5,308 bases of DNA from Oscillospiraceae bacterium (GCA_017521875.1 JAFXBH010000090.1:1-5308); one strand, 5' to 3'. Positions 1 through 5,308 are shown, counted from the stretch's first letter. Notes: generated by a model not told the origin, from the sequence alone. Numbers and translations: made by a program.

Positions 1-13
1 TACACATCGCATC

Positions 14-53
14 GCCGTAATTTACGGCTTATATGATATCGAATAATTATTCG
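14..53. repeat. AT-rich run of short palindromes
   Basis: Three back-to-back symmetrical sequences occupy this stretch. Positions 14-28 have 7-bp arms (GCCGTAA/TTACGGC) around one base. Positions 31-39 are ATAT-G-ATAT. Positions 40-53 are a perfect 14-bp palindrome, CGAATAATTATTCG. The last one abuts the larger GC-rich palindromic element. No coding frame or canonical terminator U-tract is visible. The function is unknown; it may be the outer part of a compound intergenic repeat. Confidence 0.6.
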
Positions 54-100
54 TAGGGGCGTTCTGTGAACGCCCGCGGGCGAACACAGTTCGCCCCTAC
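53..100. repeat. 48-bp palindromic intergenic element, twin hairpins
   Basis: The element begins GTAGGGGCG and ends CGCCCCTAC. Read as one palindrome centred between 76 and 77, it has only four mismatched pairs (62/91, 63/90, 69/84, 70/83). It also folds locally into two perfect hairpins with 8-bp stems and 3-base loops, at 57-75 (loop TGT) and 78-96 (loop ACA), closed by an outer GTAG/CTAC stem at 53-56/97-100. The four mismatches are exactly the positions that pair within each small hairpin. It lies 11 bases beyond the queA stop codon. It lacks a following T-run, so it is not a classic Rho-independent terminator. It resembles the short GTAGGGGCG-type dispersed repeats I recall from Clostridia genomes, but copy number cannot be judged from one window. 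Confidence 0.75.
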
Positions 101-111
101 AGTTTTATCCT

Positions 112-1134
112 TTAAACGATGAACATCGCGTCGCCAAACGAGAAAAAACGGTATCTCTCTTCCACCGCCTGCTGATAGGCTGCCAGCACATGTTCCCGGC
201 CGGCAAATGCGGATACCAGCATCACCAATGTACTTTCCGGCAGGTGAAAATTGGTGATCAGGCCATTCATCGCCTTAAATGTATAACCGGGATAAATGAA
301 TATATCCGTCCACTTTGACTTTTCTTCAAAACTGCCGTCAGGATTGGCAAGGGACTCCAAAGTACGGCAAGAGGTAGTTCCAACGCAGATAATTCTGCCG
401 CCGGTGCGTTTGGTTTCGTTCAAAATATCTGCCGTTTCCCGGCTGATCATACAAAACTCAGAATGCATATGATGTTCAGAAATTTCTTCTGCTTTCACGG
501 GACGGAATGTGCCCAAACCTACGTGTAAGGTTACAAAGGCCGTTTTAATACCCTTATCCCGGATCTTCTGCAGCAGTTCAGTGGTAAAATGGAGTCCTGC
601 AGTGGGGGCTGCGGCAGATCCAACCTCCCGGGAATACACTGTTTGATATCGCTCTTGGTCCTGTAATTCTTCTTTAATATAAGGCGGCAGGGGCATTTTT
701 CCCAACGCTTCCAAAACTTCAAGAAAAATGCCTTCATAGGCAAACTCCACGATACGATTGCCATCTTCTTTTACATCAACGATGGTGGCATTCAGTTTGC
801 CGTTGCCGAAGATGACCTGCTGACCCTCCTGCAGTTTTCTGCCGGGTTTTGCCAGGCACTCCCACCGCTTATTACCTAAGTCCTTCAGTAGCAGAAGTTC
901 CACCGCGCCGCCTGTGGGACGGTTTCCTAAAAGTCTGGCCGGAAGTACACGGGAATCGTTCATAACCAAGCAGTCATTGGGATTGAGGTAATCCAAAATA
1001 TCATAAAAATGACGGTGTTCTATTGCACCGGTCTTCCGATCCAACACCAGCAGCCGGGATGTGTCCCGTTTCTCCAAAGGGGTCTGAGCGATCAGTTCCT
1101 CCGGTAAATCATACCAAAAATCTCGGGTTTTCAA
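112..1134 (-). CDS. queA: S-adenosylmethionine:tRNA ribosyltransferase-isomerase
   Basis: QueA transfers and isomerises the ribosyl part of S-adenosylmethionine onto preQ1-modified tRNA, giving epoxyqueuosine in the wobble position of GUN-anticodon tRNAs. It acts in the cytosol. The 340-residue product has the usual family length (about 340-355) and the expected blocks in order: DLPEELIAQ (9-17), [10 protein letters not shown] (59-68), MPLPPYI (147-153), [10 protein letters not shown] (175-184), [10 protein letters not shown] (204-213), HMHSE (222-226), [10 protein letters not shown] (252-261), [10 protein letters not shown] (294-303) and the C-terminal FGDAMFI. The start chosen is TTG at 1134-1132, seven bases after GGAGGG. 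A longer reading from TTG at 1149 would begin inside that ribosome binding site and add five residues the family lacks. The gene has its own promoter. The usual partner tgt, if present, would lie left of the window. The frame is intact and the assignment is very secure. Confidence 0.97.
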   Translation of the reverse strand: MKTRDFWYDLPEELIAQTPLEKRDTSRLLVLDRKTGAIEHRHFYDILDYLNPNDCLVMNDSRVLPARLLGNRPTGGAVELLLLKDLGNKRWECLAKPGRKLQEGQQVIFGNGKLNATIVDVKEDGNRIVEFAYEGIFLEVLEALGKMPLPPYIKEELQDQERYQTVYSREVGSAAAPTAGLHFTTELLQKIRDKGIKTAFVTLHVGLGTFRPVKAEEISEHHMHSEFCMISRETADILNETKRTGGRIICVGTTSCRTLESLANPDGSFEEKSKWTDIFIYPGYTFKAMNGLITNFHLPESTLVMLVSAFAGREHVLAAYQQAVEERYRFFSFGDAMFIV

Positions 1135-1141
1135 ACAAATA

Positions 1142-1147
1142 CCCTCC
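1142..1147 (-). promoter_or_regulatory. queA ribosome binding site
   Basis: The minus strand reads GGAGGG here, followed by seven bases and a TTG codon at 1134. This decides the start of queA in favour of TTG at 1134 over the in-frame TTG at 1149, which overlaps the Shine-Dalgarno sequence itself. No ATG or GTG lies at a suitable distance. Confidence 0.85.
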
Positions 1148-1166
1148 AAATGTTTTTATCTTTTAG

Positions 1167-1195
1167 ATTATAGACGATTTTCACGCAATTTGCAA
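1167..1195 (-). promoter_or_regulatory. queA promoter (sigma-A type)
   Basis: On the minus strand, TTGCAA (1195-1190) is followed by a 17-base spacer and a perfect TATAAT (1172-1167). Transcription would start near 1160, giving a leader of only about 25 bases before the TTG start. That leaves no room for a preQ1 riboswitch in front of this gene. Confidence 0.8.
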
Positions 1196-1211
1196 CACGC
1201 AAAACATTGCG
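1184..1211. promoter_or_regulatory. Nested inverted repeat, possible operator
   Basis: The outer arms CGCAAT (1184-1189) and ATTGCG (1206-1211) flank inner arms TTGC (1190-1193) and GCAA (1199-1202). The structure covers the -35 hexamer of queA and lies just upstream of dapA, so a bound protein could affect both divergent genes. No regulator is identified and the symmetry may be chance. Confidence 0.3.
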
Positions 1212-1230
1212 ATCCGGCATAAACTGTGTT

Positions 1231-1237
1231 GGAGGTG
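1231..1237 (+). promoter_or_regulatory. dapA ribosome binding site
   Basis: GGAGGTG is placed seven bases before the ATG at 1245, near-ideal spacing that fixes the dapA start. A clear dapA promoter is not visible. CATAAA at 1219-1224 is a weak -10 candidate without a good -35, and TATAGA at 1169-1174 is another. Confidence 0.85.
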
Positions 1238-1244
1238 TGTTTCA

Positions 1245-2114
1245 ATGGGTGAATCATTGTTTACCGGGGTCTGTAACGCTTTGGTGACTCCGTTTATAAA
1301 CGGGAAAGTAAACTATCCGCTGGTAGATCTGCTTCTTCGCAGACAAATGGATGCCGGTGTATCTGCGATCGTGATTGCCGGCACAACGGGAGAGTCCCCT
1401 ACTCTTTCAGATGACGAAAAAATCGAACTGTTTCATAGATGCAAACAATTTGTAGGCAATAACTGCACCATAATTGCAGGAACAGGTACTAATTCTACCG
1501 AACATGCTATTGCACTAAGTATTGCCGCTGAACATGCCGGCGTTGATGCGTTATTAGTAGTCAGTCCGTATTACAACAAAGCAACACCAGAAGGTCTATA
1601 TGCACATTACCTTGCAATCGCGCATTCTGTAAGTCTTCCCATAATTCTATATAATGTTCCCACTAGAACAGGTGTAGATATACCTGTTTCCGTCTATCAA
1701 CGGCTTTCCAGAATACCTAACATTGTCGGTGTAAAGGAAGCCAGCAATGATATTACCAAAATAGCCAGAATTCAAATCGCCTGTGGTCCAGACTTCACAG
1801 TATGGACAGGAAATGATGATCTGATTGTTCCAGCCATTGCAAATGGTGCCAAAGGTGTTATATCTGTGGTTTCCAATGTGTTTCCAACCGAAACGCAGGC
1901 AATGTGTGATGCCGCTTTATCCGGGAATTATGATACCGCATCGGCTTTACAGCGGCATCTGCTTCCTTGTATTGACCTGCTGTTTTGTGAAGTAAATCCT
2001 ATACCGGTCAAGGCCGCTATGCAATGTATTGGCTATGACTGCGGAGAATGCAGGTTGCCATTGTGTCGTCCGACAAAAGAACATCTATTACAAATCCAGC
2101 GATTTTTTGCATAA
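1245..2114 (+). CDS. dapA: 4-hydroxy-tetrahydrodipicolinate synthase
   Basis: DapA condenses pyruvate with aspartate semialdehyde, the first committed step to diaminopimelate and lysine, in the cytosol. The 289-residue (beta/alpha)8-barrel protein has normal length. Visible landmarks are AGTTGES (45-51) with the active-site threonines T47/T48, SPYYN (107-111) with Y110, YNVPTRTG (136-143) with catalytic Y136 and R141, the Schiff-base lysine K164 in GVKEAS, GVISV (204-208) and NPIPVK (251-256). The positions equivalent to E. coli lysine-site residues H53, H56 and E84 appear to be D56, K59 and H87, which suggests weak or no lysine feedback. The C-terminus is cysteine-rich (C261, C266, C269, C274). 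It is the only plus-strand gene here and is not in an operon with other dap genes. Six of its 11 arginine codons are AGA/AGG, against 4 of 22 in queA. Paralogous lyases of the superfamily (N-acetylneuraminate lyase, KDG aldolase) are less likely given these motifs. Confidence 0.95.
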   Translation: MGESLFTGVCNALVTPFINGKVNYPLVDLLLRRQMDAGVSAIVIAGTTGESPTLSDDEKIELFHRCKQFVGNNCTIIAGTGTNSTEHAIALSIAAEHAGVDALLVVSPYYNKATPEGLYAHYLAIAHSVSLPIILYNVPTRTGVDIPVSVYQRLSRIPNIVGVKEASNDITKIARIQIACGPDFTVWTGNDDLIVPAIANGAKGVISVVSNVFPTETQAMCDAALSGNYDTASALQRHLLPCIDLLFCEVNPIPVKAAMQCIGYDCGECRLPLCRPTKEHLLQIQRFFA

Positions 2115-2142
2115 AAAAAGACCCCAAATGGGGTCTTTTTTT
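2113..2142. terminator. Bidirectional terminator shared by dapA and GDPD
   Basis: Seven A's plus GACCCC (2113-2125), the loop AAAT (2126-2129), then GGGGTC plus seven T's (2130-2142) give a perfect 13-bp stem that is a Rho-independent terminator on either strand. The dapA stop codon (2112-2114) and the GDPD stop codon (2143-2141) both lie in the A/T tracts, so the two convergent genes are separated by only 26 bases. Confidence 0.93.
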
Positions 2143-2944
2143 ATGGTTTGAAGTTTTCAAATATAGGAATCCAGCCTTCCTTAACGGCCGTGTCAAAATC
2201 TTCCTGATTGCGGATTGTCCAACTAACACCCTGCACGCCCCAAATTTTCCTGCACAGAAAATTACTGACGGTTTTTCTGTGTTCAAATTTATATGCAACA
2301 AAATCAGGACGGATAAAAATATTACATAATTGGTGCTTCATTGCAAATTTTACAATCCACGGAAGTTTGTTATCCGTTTTACAAAAATCTTCCGTCAGTT
2401 GACCCCGAATCATATTGGGTTTATTCCTCCGAAGCCACAAAATGCATCTTGGATCAAAAGACTCCACACAGTAACTGCCGTTGTAGGTTTCCAGCAGATC
2501 ACAGGCAGCCTGACACAACGCCTTGTGATTATTATTGTGGCTCTTCAGTTCTACGATTAAAGGTTCTTCACCATTGAATAGTTCCAGCACCTGTGAAAAC
2601 AACGGAATATGTTCCTCTGTATCTCCAAGATGATACTTCGCCAGTTCAGACGCAGTCAGATCCTCCACAAGTAAATCTACCCCAGCGGTACGCAACAAGG
2701 AAGAATCATGAATGACAGCAAGATTTCCGTCTTTCATCAAATGAAGATCCAGTTCCACGCCATAACCTGCGTCCTTGGCCTCCCGAAAGGCCGCTAGACT
2801 GTTTTCCGGCACGGCCGGACTATGGAGACCGCGATGGGCATAGTACCGACCTCGGAGAGCCTGCAACCCCGGGTGGCCATGCCTACCACTAACCATCAAA
2901 AGGAAAAGCAGTCCTGCAATCGCAATTCCAACGATAACCGGCAT
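2141..2944 (-). CDS. Membrane-anchored glycerophosphodiester phosphodiesterase
   Basis: GDPD enzymes hydrolyse glycerophosphodiesters to glycerol-3-phosphate and an alcohol. The TIM-barrel signature is complete (267-residue numbering): HRG (H37, R38), PENSLAAF (E47, N48), ELDLHLMKDG (E64, D66 metal ligands), HD (H79, D80), VELK (E132, K134), ESFDP (161-165), RPDFVAY (212-218) and SWTIRN (241-246), ending in IFENFKP. Residues 2-19 form one hydrophobic helix followed by basic residues (R21, R31, R33). By the positive-inside rule this hints at a cytoplasmic catalytic domain, though an external domain cannot be excluded. The start is uncertain. ATG at 2944 lies 13 bases after GGAGG and 3 bases after CGGAG. 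The in-frame TTG at 2956 would overlap the permease stop codon but sits one base from GGAGG. The gene follows the permease directly and is probably translationally coupled to it. Exact substrate unknown. Confidence 0.9.
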   Translation of the reverse strand: MPVIVGIAIAGLLFLLMVSGRHGHPGLQALRGRYYAHRGLHSPAVPENSLAAFREAKDAGYGVELDLHLMKDGNLAVIHDSSLLRTAGVDLLVEDLTASELAKYHLGDTEEHIPLFSQVLELFNGEEPLIVELKSHNNNHKALCQAACDLLETYNGSYCVESFDPRCILWLRRNKPNMIRGQLTEDFCKTDNKLPWIVKFAMKHQLCNIFIRPDFVAYKFEHRKTVSNFLCRKIWGVQGVSWTIRNQEDFDTAVKEGWIPIFENFKP

Positions 2945-2952
2945 ATGCTCCG

Positions 2953-4521
2953 TCAATCCTCCACATCAAAGGCATCCAGTCCCTTTTTGGCTTCTACTTT
3001 ACTGTCACCGTGTTTCACAAATAACATGGTCACAAAGGAGCCTGCAACAAACAATGCCGCATACGGGAACAGAACCCCCATACCCAATTTATCCATCAAA
3101 AAGCCGGAGACCATAGGCGTCAGCGTCTGGGCTGCCATAGATGCGGTGTAGTAGTAACCGGTGTATTTACCTACATCGCCGTCAGAGCAAAGTTCTACAA
3201 CCATTGGGAAAGAATTTACATTAATGGTAGCCCACGCAAAACCAGCCAGCACAAACACGCCGATCATCAGAGCAACAGGCGTCTGAGCCGTTACAAATTG
3301 TGCTGCAGTAAAGGCTGCGGCCAGAAGGGCAACACCAATGAGAATGGCTTTCTTTCTACCGATTTTGGAGGAGAGAATGCCCACAGGAACAAAGGAGATA
3401 ATAGCAGCGCCCGTGCCGATCATCAATGTCATATTAAAGTCCTTGCCCAAGCGGTTGGAAGCATACACACTATACTTACTGCTCACTGCATTGTAACCAA
3501 AATACCACAAAATCACAGATGCCAGCAGCAAAATCAAGGATAGTTTTTCGCCTTTGGAAAGTTTCCGTTTAGCCTTGTTTTCCTGTTTTTCCTCAGACTG
3601 CACATCAGAGGATACATCATGCATTTCCCCAACCCAGGCCGGTTCTTTTACCTTGATCAGGAAAATAATCAGCGCCACCAACATCAGTGCGCCAACTGCG
3701 CAGAAATAGCCAAAATAACTCATAAGCGCATTCTTTGTGGCATCAGTAGCAAATACCTTACCCAGTACCAGCACCAGAATACCACCGGTGTAACCCATCA
3801 GGTTGATAATTGCATTTGCCTTACTGCGCAAAGGTTTCGGCGTTACATCCGGCATAAGCGCAACTGCCGGAGAACGGAAGATCGCCATAGCGATCAAGAG
3901 CAGCAACAGGATTGCCACAAACACAATCAACGCCTGGGGATTTCCGGCAGTCTGCTGCCATATATATGCCTGTCGAGCCGGCACTACATAATCCACATAA
4001 TCGGAATTGGTAATATTCTTGCCGTTTTCATCCTTGATGACAGACTTAATATTTACAAAATCCTCCCGAGAGATTTCCTCGGAAAGAACAAAATATTCCT
4101 CTTTCAGCGTGGCAGTCTCTTTATTGGGTTTCACAATCTGCTTGTCAGCCTGCGTGTCATAAATTACACCAAGGGCGGCAGGATCATCCACAACAGAAAC
4201 CTTTTCGATGTTCTTCAGTTGCATCATATCCGCAAAGGACAGGGCTACAAGCAGTACAATGGCGGCAATCGTGCCCACACGGATAAAAGGTGTGCGGCGG
4301 CCGCTCTTACCCTTATGCTTATCGGACAGCGTGCCGAACAAAGGCAGCAAAAACAGCGCAAGAATATTATCCAGCGCCATAATGACACCGGACCAGAACT
4401 GAGACATACCGAACTTATTAGTCAGGATCAAGGGAATAATGCTATCGTAGGCCTGCCAGAATGCCAAGATCAAAAAAAACGCAAAGCCTACATAGATGGT
4501 GCGTTTGGTGTTTAGTTTCAT
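2953..4521 (-). CDS. MFS permease, SLC45/GPH-like, with external insertion
   Basis: This 522-residue integral membrane protein belongs to the major facilitator superfamily. Evidence is about twelve hydrophobic segments (first at 10-32 and 44-63, last at about 483-502) and a motif A-like loop, GTLSDKHKGKSGRRTPF (63-79). A second conserved block, RSPAVALMPDVTPKPLRSKAN (216-236, key residues R216, P218, P224, D225, R232, N236), is typical of the SLC45/sucrose-transporter-like branch, and SSKIGRKKA (384-392) repeats the loop in the second half. Residues about 100-192 are a hydrophilic insertion between helices 3 and 4, on the outer face by topology. Residues about 290-325 form a charged central cytoplasmic loop. 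ATG at 4521 was chosen because GGAGG ends seven bases upstream; the in-frame ATG at 4539 precedes the ribosome binding site. A sugar or related solute is a family-based guess. The gene shares an operon with the GDPD. Confidence 0.88.
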   Translation of the reverse strand: MKLNTKRTIYVGFAFFLILAFWQAYDSIIPLILTNKFGMSQFWSGVIMALDNILALFLLPLFGTLSDKHKGKSGRRTPFIRVGTIAAIVLLVALSFADMMQLKNIEKVSVVDDPAALGVIYDTQADKQIVKPNKETATLKEEYFVLSEEISREDFVNIKSVIKDENGKNITNSDYVDYVVPARQAYIWQQTAGNPQALIVFVAILLLLLIAMAIFRSPAVALMPDVTPKPLRSKANAIINLMGYTGGILVLVLGKVFATDATKNALMSYFGYFCAVGALMLVALIIFLIKVKEPAWVGEMHDVSSDVQSEEKQENKAKRKLSKGEKLSLILLLASVILWYFGYNAVSSKYSVYASNRLGKDFNMTLMIGTGAAIISFVPVGILSSKIGRKKAILIGVALLAAAFTAAQFVTAQTPVALMIGVFVLAGFAWATINVNSFPMVVELCSDGDVGKYTGYYYTASMAAQTLTPMVSGFLMDKLGMGVLFPYAALFVAGSFVTMLFVKHGDSKVEAKKGLDAFDVED

Positions 4522-4528
4522 AGGGAAA

Positions 4529-4533
4529 CCTCC
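4529..4533 (-). promoter_or_regulatory. MFS permease ribosome binding site
   Basis: The minus strand reads GGAGG seven bases before the ATG at 4521, which begins MKLNTKRTIY. This rules out the in-frame ATG at 4539, which would place the binding site inside the coding region and add six residues. Confidence 0.87.
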
Positions 4534-4555
4534 AAGCATATCTTTTTGTAAGGGT

Positions 4556-4584
4556 ATTATATTACAAATATTGTCAAAAGTCCA
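4556..4584 (-). promoter_or_regulatory. Promoter of the permease-GDPD operon
   Basis: On the minus strand a perfect TATAAT (4561-4556) is preceded at 17 bases by TGGACT (4584-4579), a 4/6 match to the -35 consensus. A perfect TTGACA (4577-4572) lies inside the spacer but only 10 bases from TATAAT, too close to pair with it. Transcription would begin near 4549, giving a leader of about 28 bases. Confidence 0.65.
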
Positions 4585-4586
4585 GT

Positions 4587-4623
4587 AAATTAAGCGGTGC
4601 TGAAATTCAACACCGCTTAATTT
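4587..4623 (-). terminator. tyrS terminator
   Basis: A perfect 13-bp stem (AAATTAAGCGGTG at 4587-4599 pairing with 4611-4623) with an 11-base loop lies 10 bases after the tyrS stop codon. On the minus strand the 3' arm ends TTAATTT, a modest U-rich tail. The base of the stem is two bases from the -35 of the next operon, so tyrS and the permease appear to be separate transcription units. Confidence 0.75.
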
Positions 4624-4633
4624 ATCTTATAAC

Positions 4634-5308
4634 TCAGGCCAAAACAGCCTTGTGGAAAACTTTCTTGCCCTTACGGATCTTGACGCCCTCTTTCAGCATC
4701 TCTTCCGTCACTGCAAATTGTGCAGAGGGAACTTTCTCATCGTTGACAAGCACACCGCCCTGCTCCACCAGTTGCCGAGCCTGCTTATTGGAAGGCGCAA
4801 GACCGCAGACAACCATCAAATTCAGGATGCCGATCTTGCCGTCCACCAACTGGTCAGCAGCAATCTGGGTAGTGGGCATATTGGAATCGTCACCGCCACC
4901 GGCAAACAGAGCCTTTGCAGCAGCCTGCGCCTTATCTGCCTCGTCTTCACCATGTACCAATTTGGTCAGTTCATATGCCAGGATTTCCTTGGCAGTGTTC
5001 AGTTGGGCATCTTTCCAACTATCCATCTCATTGATCTGCTCCAAAGGCAGGAAGGTCAGCATACGAATGCACTTGAGCACATCGGCATCTTCCACATTTC
5101 GCCAGTACTGGTAGAAATCAAAGGGTGTGGTCTTATTGGGATCCAGCCAAACTGCACCGGATGCAGTCTTACCCATTTTCTTACCCTCGGAATTGAGCAG
5201 CAGCGTGATGGTCATGGCATGGGCATCCTTGCCCAGCTTCTTACGGATGAGCTCCGTACCACCCAGCATATTGCTCCATTGGTCGTTTCCGCCAAACTGC
5301 ATATTGCA
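4634..5308 (-). CDS. tyrS: Tyrosyl-tRNA synthetase, C-terminal part
   Basis: TyrRS charges tRNA-Tyr with tyrosine in the cytosol. The window holds the last 224 codons; the Rossmann-fold start with the HIGH motif lies beyond the right edge (full length is usually about 400-420). Residues from the edge show GGNDQWSN (6-13), the tyrosine-site motif of class Ic enzymes, and KMGKT (44-48), the form of the KMSKS ATP loop seen in bacterial TyrRS (KFGKT in E. coli). The anticodon-recognition helical region follows (VWLDPNKTTPFDFYQYWRN at 53-71 and onwards), then an S4-type RNA-binding domain from about 155 to 224 (NKQARQLVEQGGVLVND at 174-190). The frame is intact to the TGA stop at 4634-4636. An upstream T-box leader is common for tyrS but would be outside this window. 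Confidence 0.96.
   Translation of the reverse strand, partial: CNMQFGGNDQWSNMLGGTELIRKKLGKDAHAMTITLLLNSEGKKMGKTASGAVWLDPNKTTPFDFYQYWRNVEDADVLKCIRMLTFLPLEQINEMDSWKDAQLNTAKEILAYELTKLVHGEDEADKAQAAAKALFAGGGDDSNMPTTQIAADQLVDGKIGILNLMVVCGLAPSNKQARQLVEQGGVLVNDEKVPSAQFAVTEEMLKEGVKIRKGKKVFHKAVLA

Noticed and set aside
53..100. The palindromic element as a standard Rho-independent terminator of queA
   Set aside because: The hairpins are strong, but the minus strand continues GAATAATTATTCG rather than a U-tract, so canonical termination is not supported.
53..100. CRISPR array or tandem repeat
   Set aside because: There are only two hairpin units, inverted-repeat in nature and separated by two bases, with no spacers and no further copies in the window.
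1150..1244. A lysine riboswitch before dapA or preQ1 riboswitch before queA
   Set aside because: The whole divergent gap is about 95 bases. The queA leader is about 25 bases and no riboswitch-like set of stems or terminator is visible before dapA.
2017..2329. Overlapping open frames on both strands across the dapA/GDPD junction
   Set aside because: They run through the shared terminator and overlap two confident genes in other frames; the products resemble nothing known.
3619..4515. A 298-codon open frame on the plus strand opposite the permease gene
   Set aside because: It is fully antisense to a well-supported MFS gene, rich in His, Gln, Arg and Asn in the way of a frame shadow, and has no ribosome binding site or recognisable domain.
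4556..4577. TTGACA and TATAAT read as one consensus promoter
   Set aside because: The spacer is 10 bases, well short of the 16-18 that sigma-A holoenzyme needs; TGGACT at 17 bases is the better -35.
4650..5114. A 154-codon plus-strand frame opposite tyrS
   Set aside because: Serine- and proline-rich shadow of the conserved tyrS coding sequence, with no independent start signals.

Overview
The window looks like a chromosomal segment of a Bacillota bacterium, most likely a gut-type Clostridia lineage (Oscillospiraceae/Ruminococcaceae-like). This rests on protein similarity recalled by eye, strong GGAGG-type ribosome binding sites, TTG start codons, mid-range GC and short intergenic regions. 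No database search was possible. Most of the content is housekeeping or common accessory metabolism. I found no CRISPR array, tRNA, rRNA, insertion sequence, phage gene or defence system.

Layout. Positions 1-111 hold no gene but an unusually dense run of palindromes, including a 48-bp element that folds as two perfect 8-bp hairpins inside an outer stem. Next is queA (minus strand, 112-1134), for the last-but-one step of queuosine synthesis on tRNA, with a near-consensus promoter in the short divergent gap. dapA (plus strand, 1245-2114), for the first committed step of lysine/diaminopimelate synthesis, is read alone in the opposite direction. It converges on a minus-strand gene for a membrane-anchored glycerophosphodiester phosphodiesterase (GDPD). 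Both genes end inside one symmetrical bidirectional terminator (2113-2142).

The GDPD gene lies directly downstream of, and almost overlaps, a minus-strand MFS permease gene (2953-4521), so the two form an operon. The permease resembles the SLC45/GPH-like sugar transporter branch and carries a roughly 95-residue insertion predicted to lie outside the cell. Its promoter sits in the 4524-4633 gap, next to the terminator of tyrS. tyrS (minus strand, 4634 to beyond 5308) is present only as its C-terminal half, with the KMSKS-equivalent loop and the S4 RNA-binding domain.

The genes do not form one pathway. queA and tyrS serve tRNA modification and charging, dapA serves cell wall and lysine synthesis, and the permease-GDPD pair is probably a small uptake or lipid-turnover unit of unknown substrate. 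The points most worth a second look are the palindromic element at the left end, the extracytoplasmic insertion of the permease, its translational coupling to the GDPD, and the start codons that the ribosome binding sites correct.
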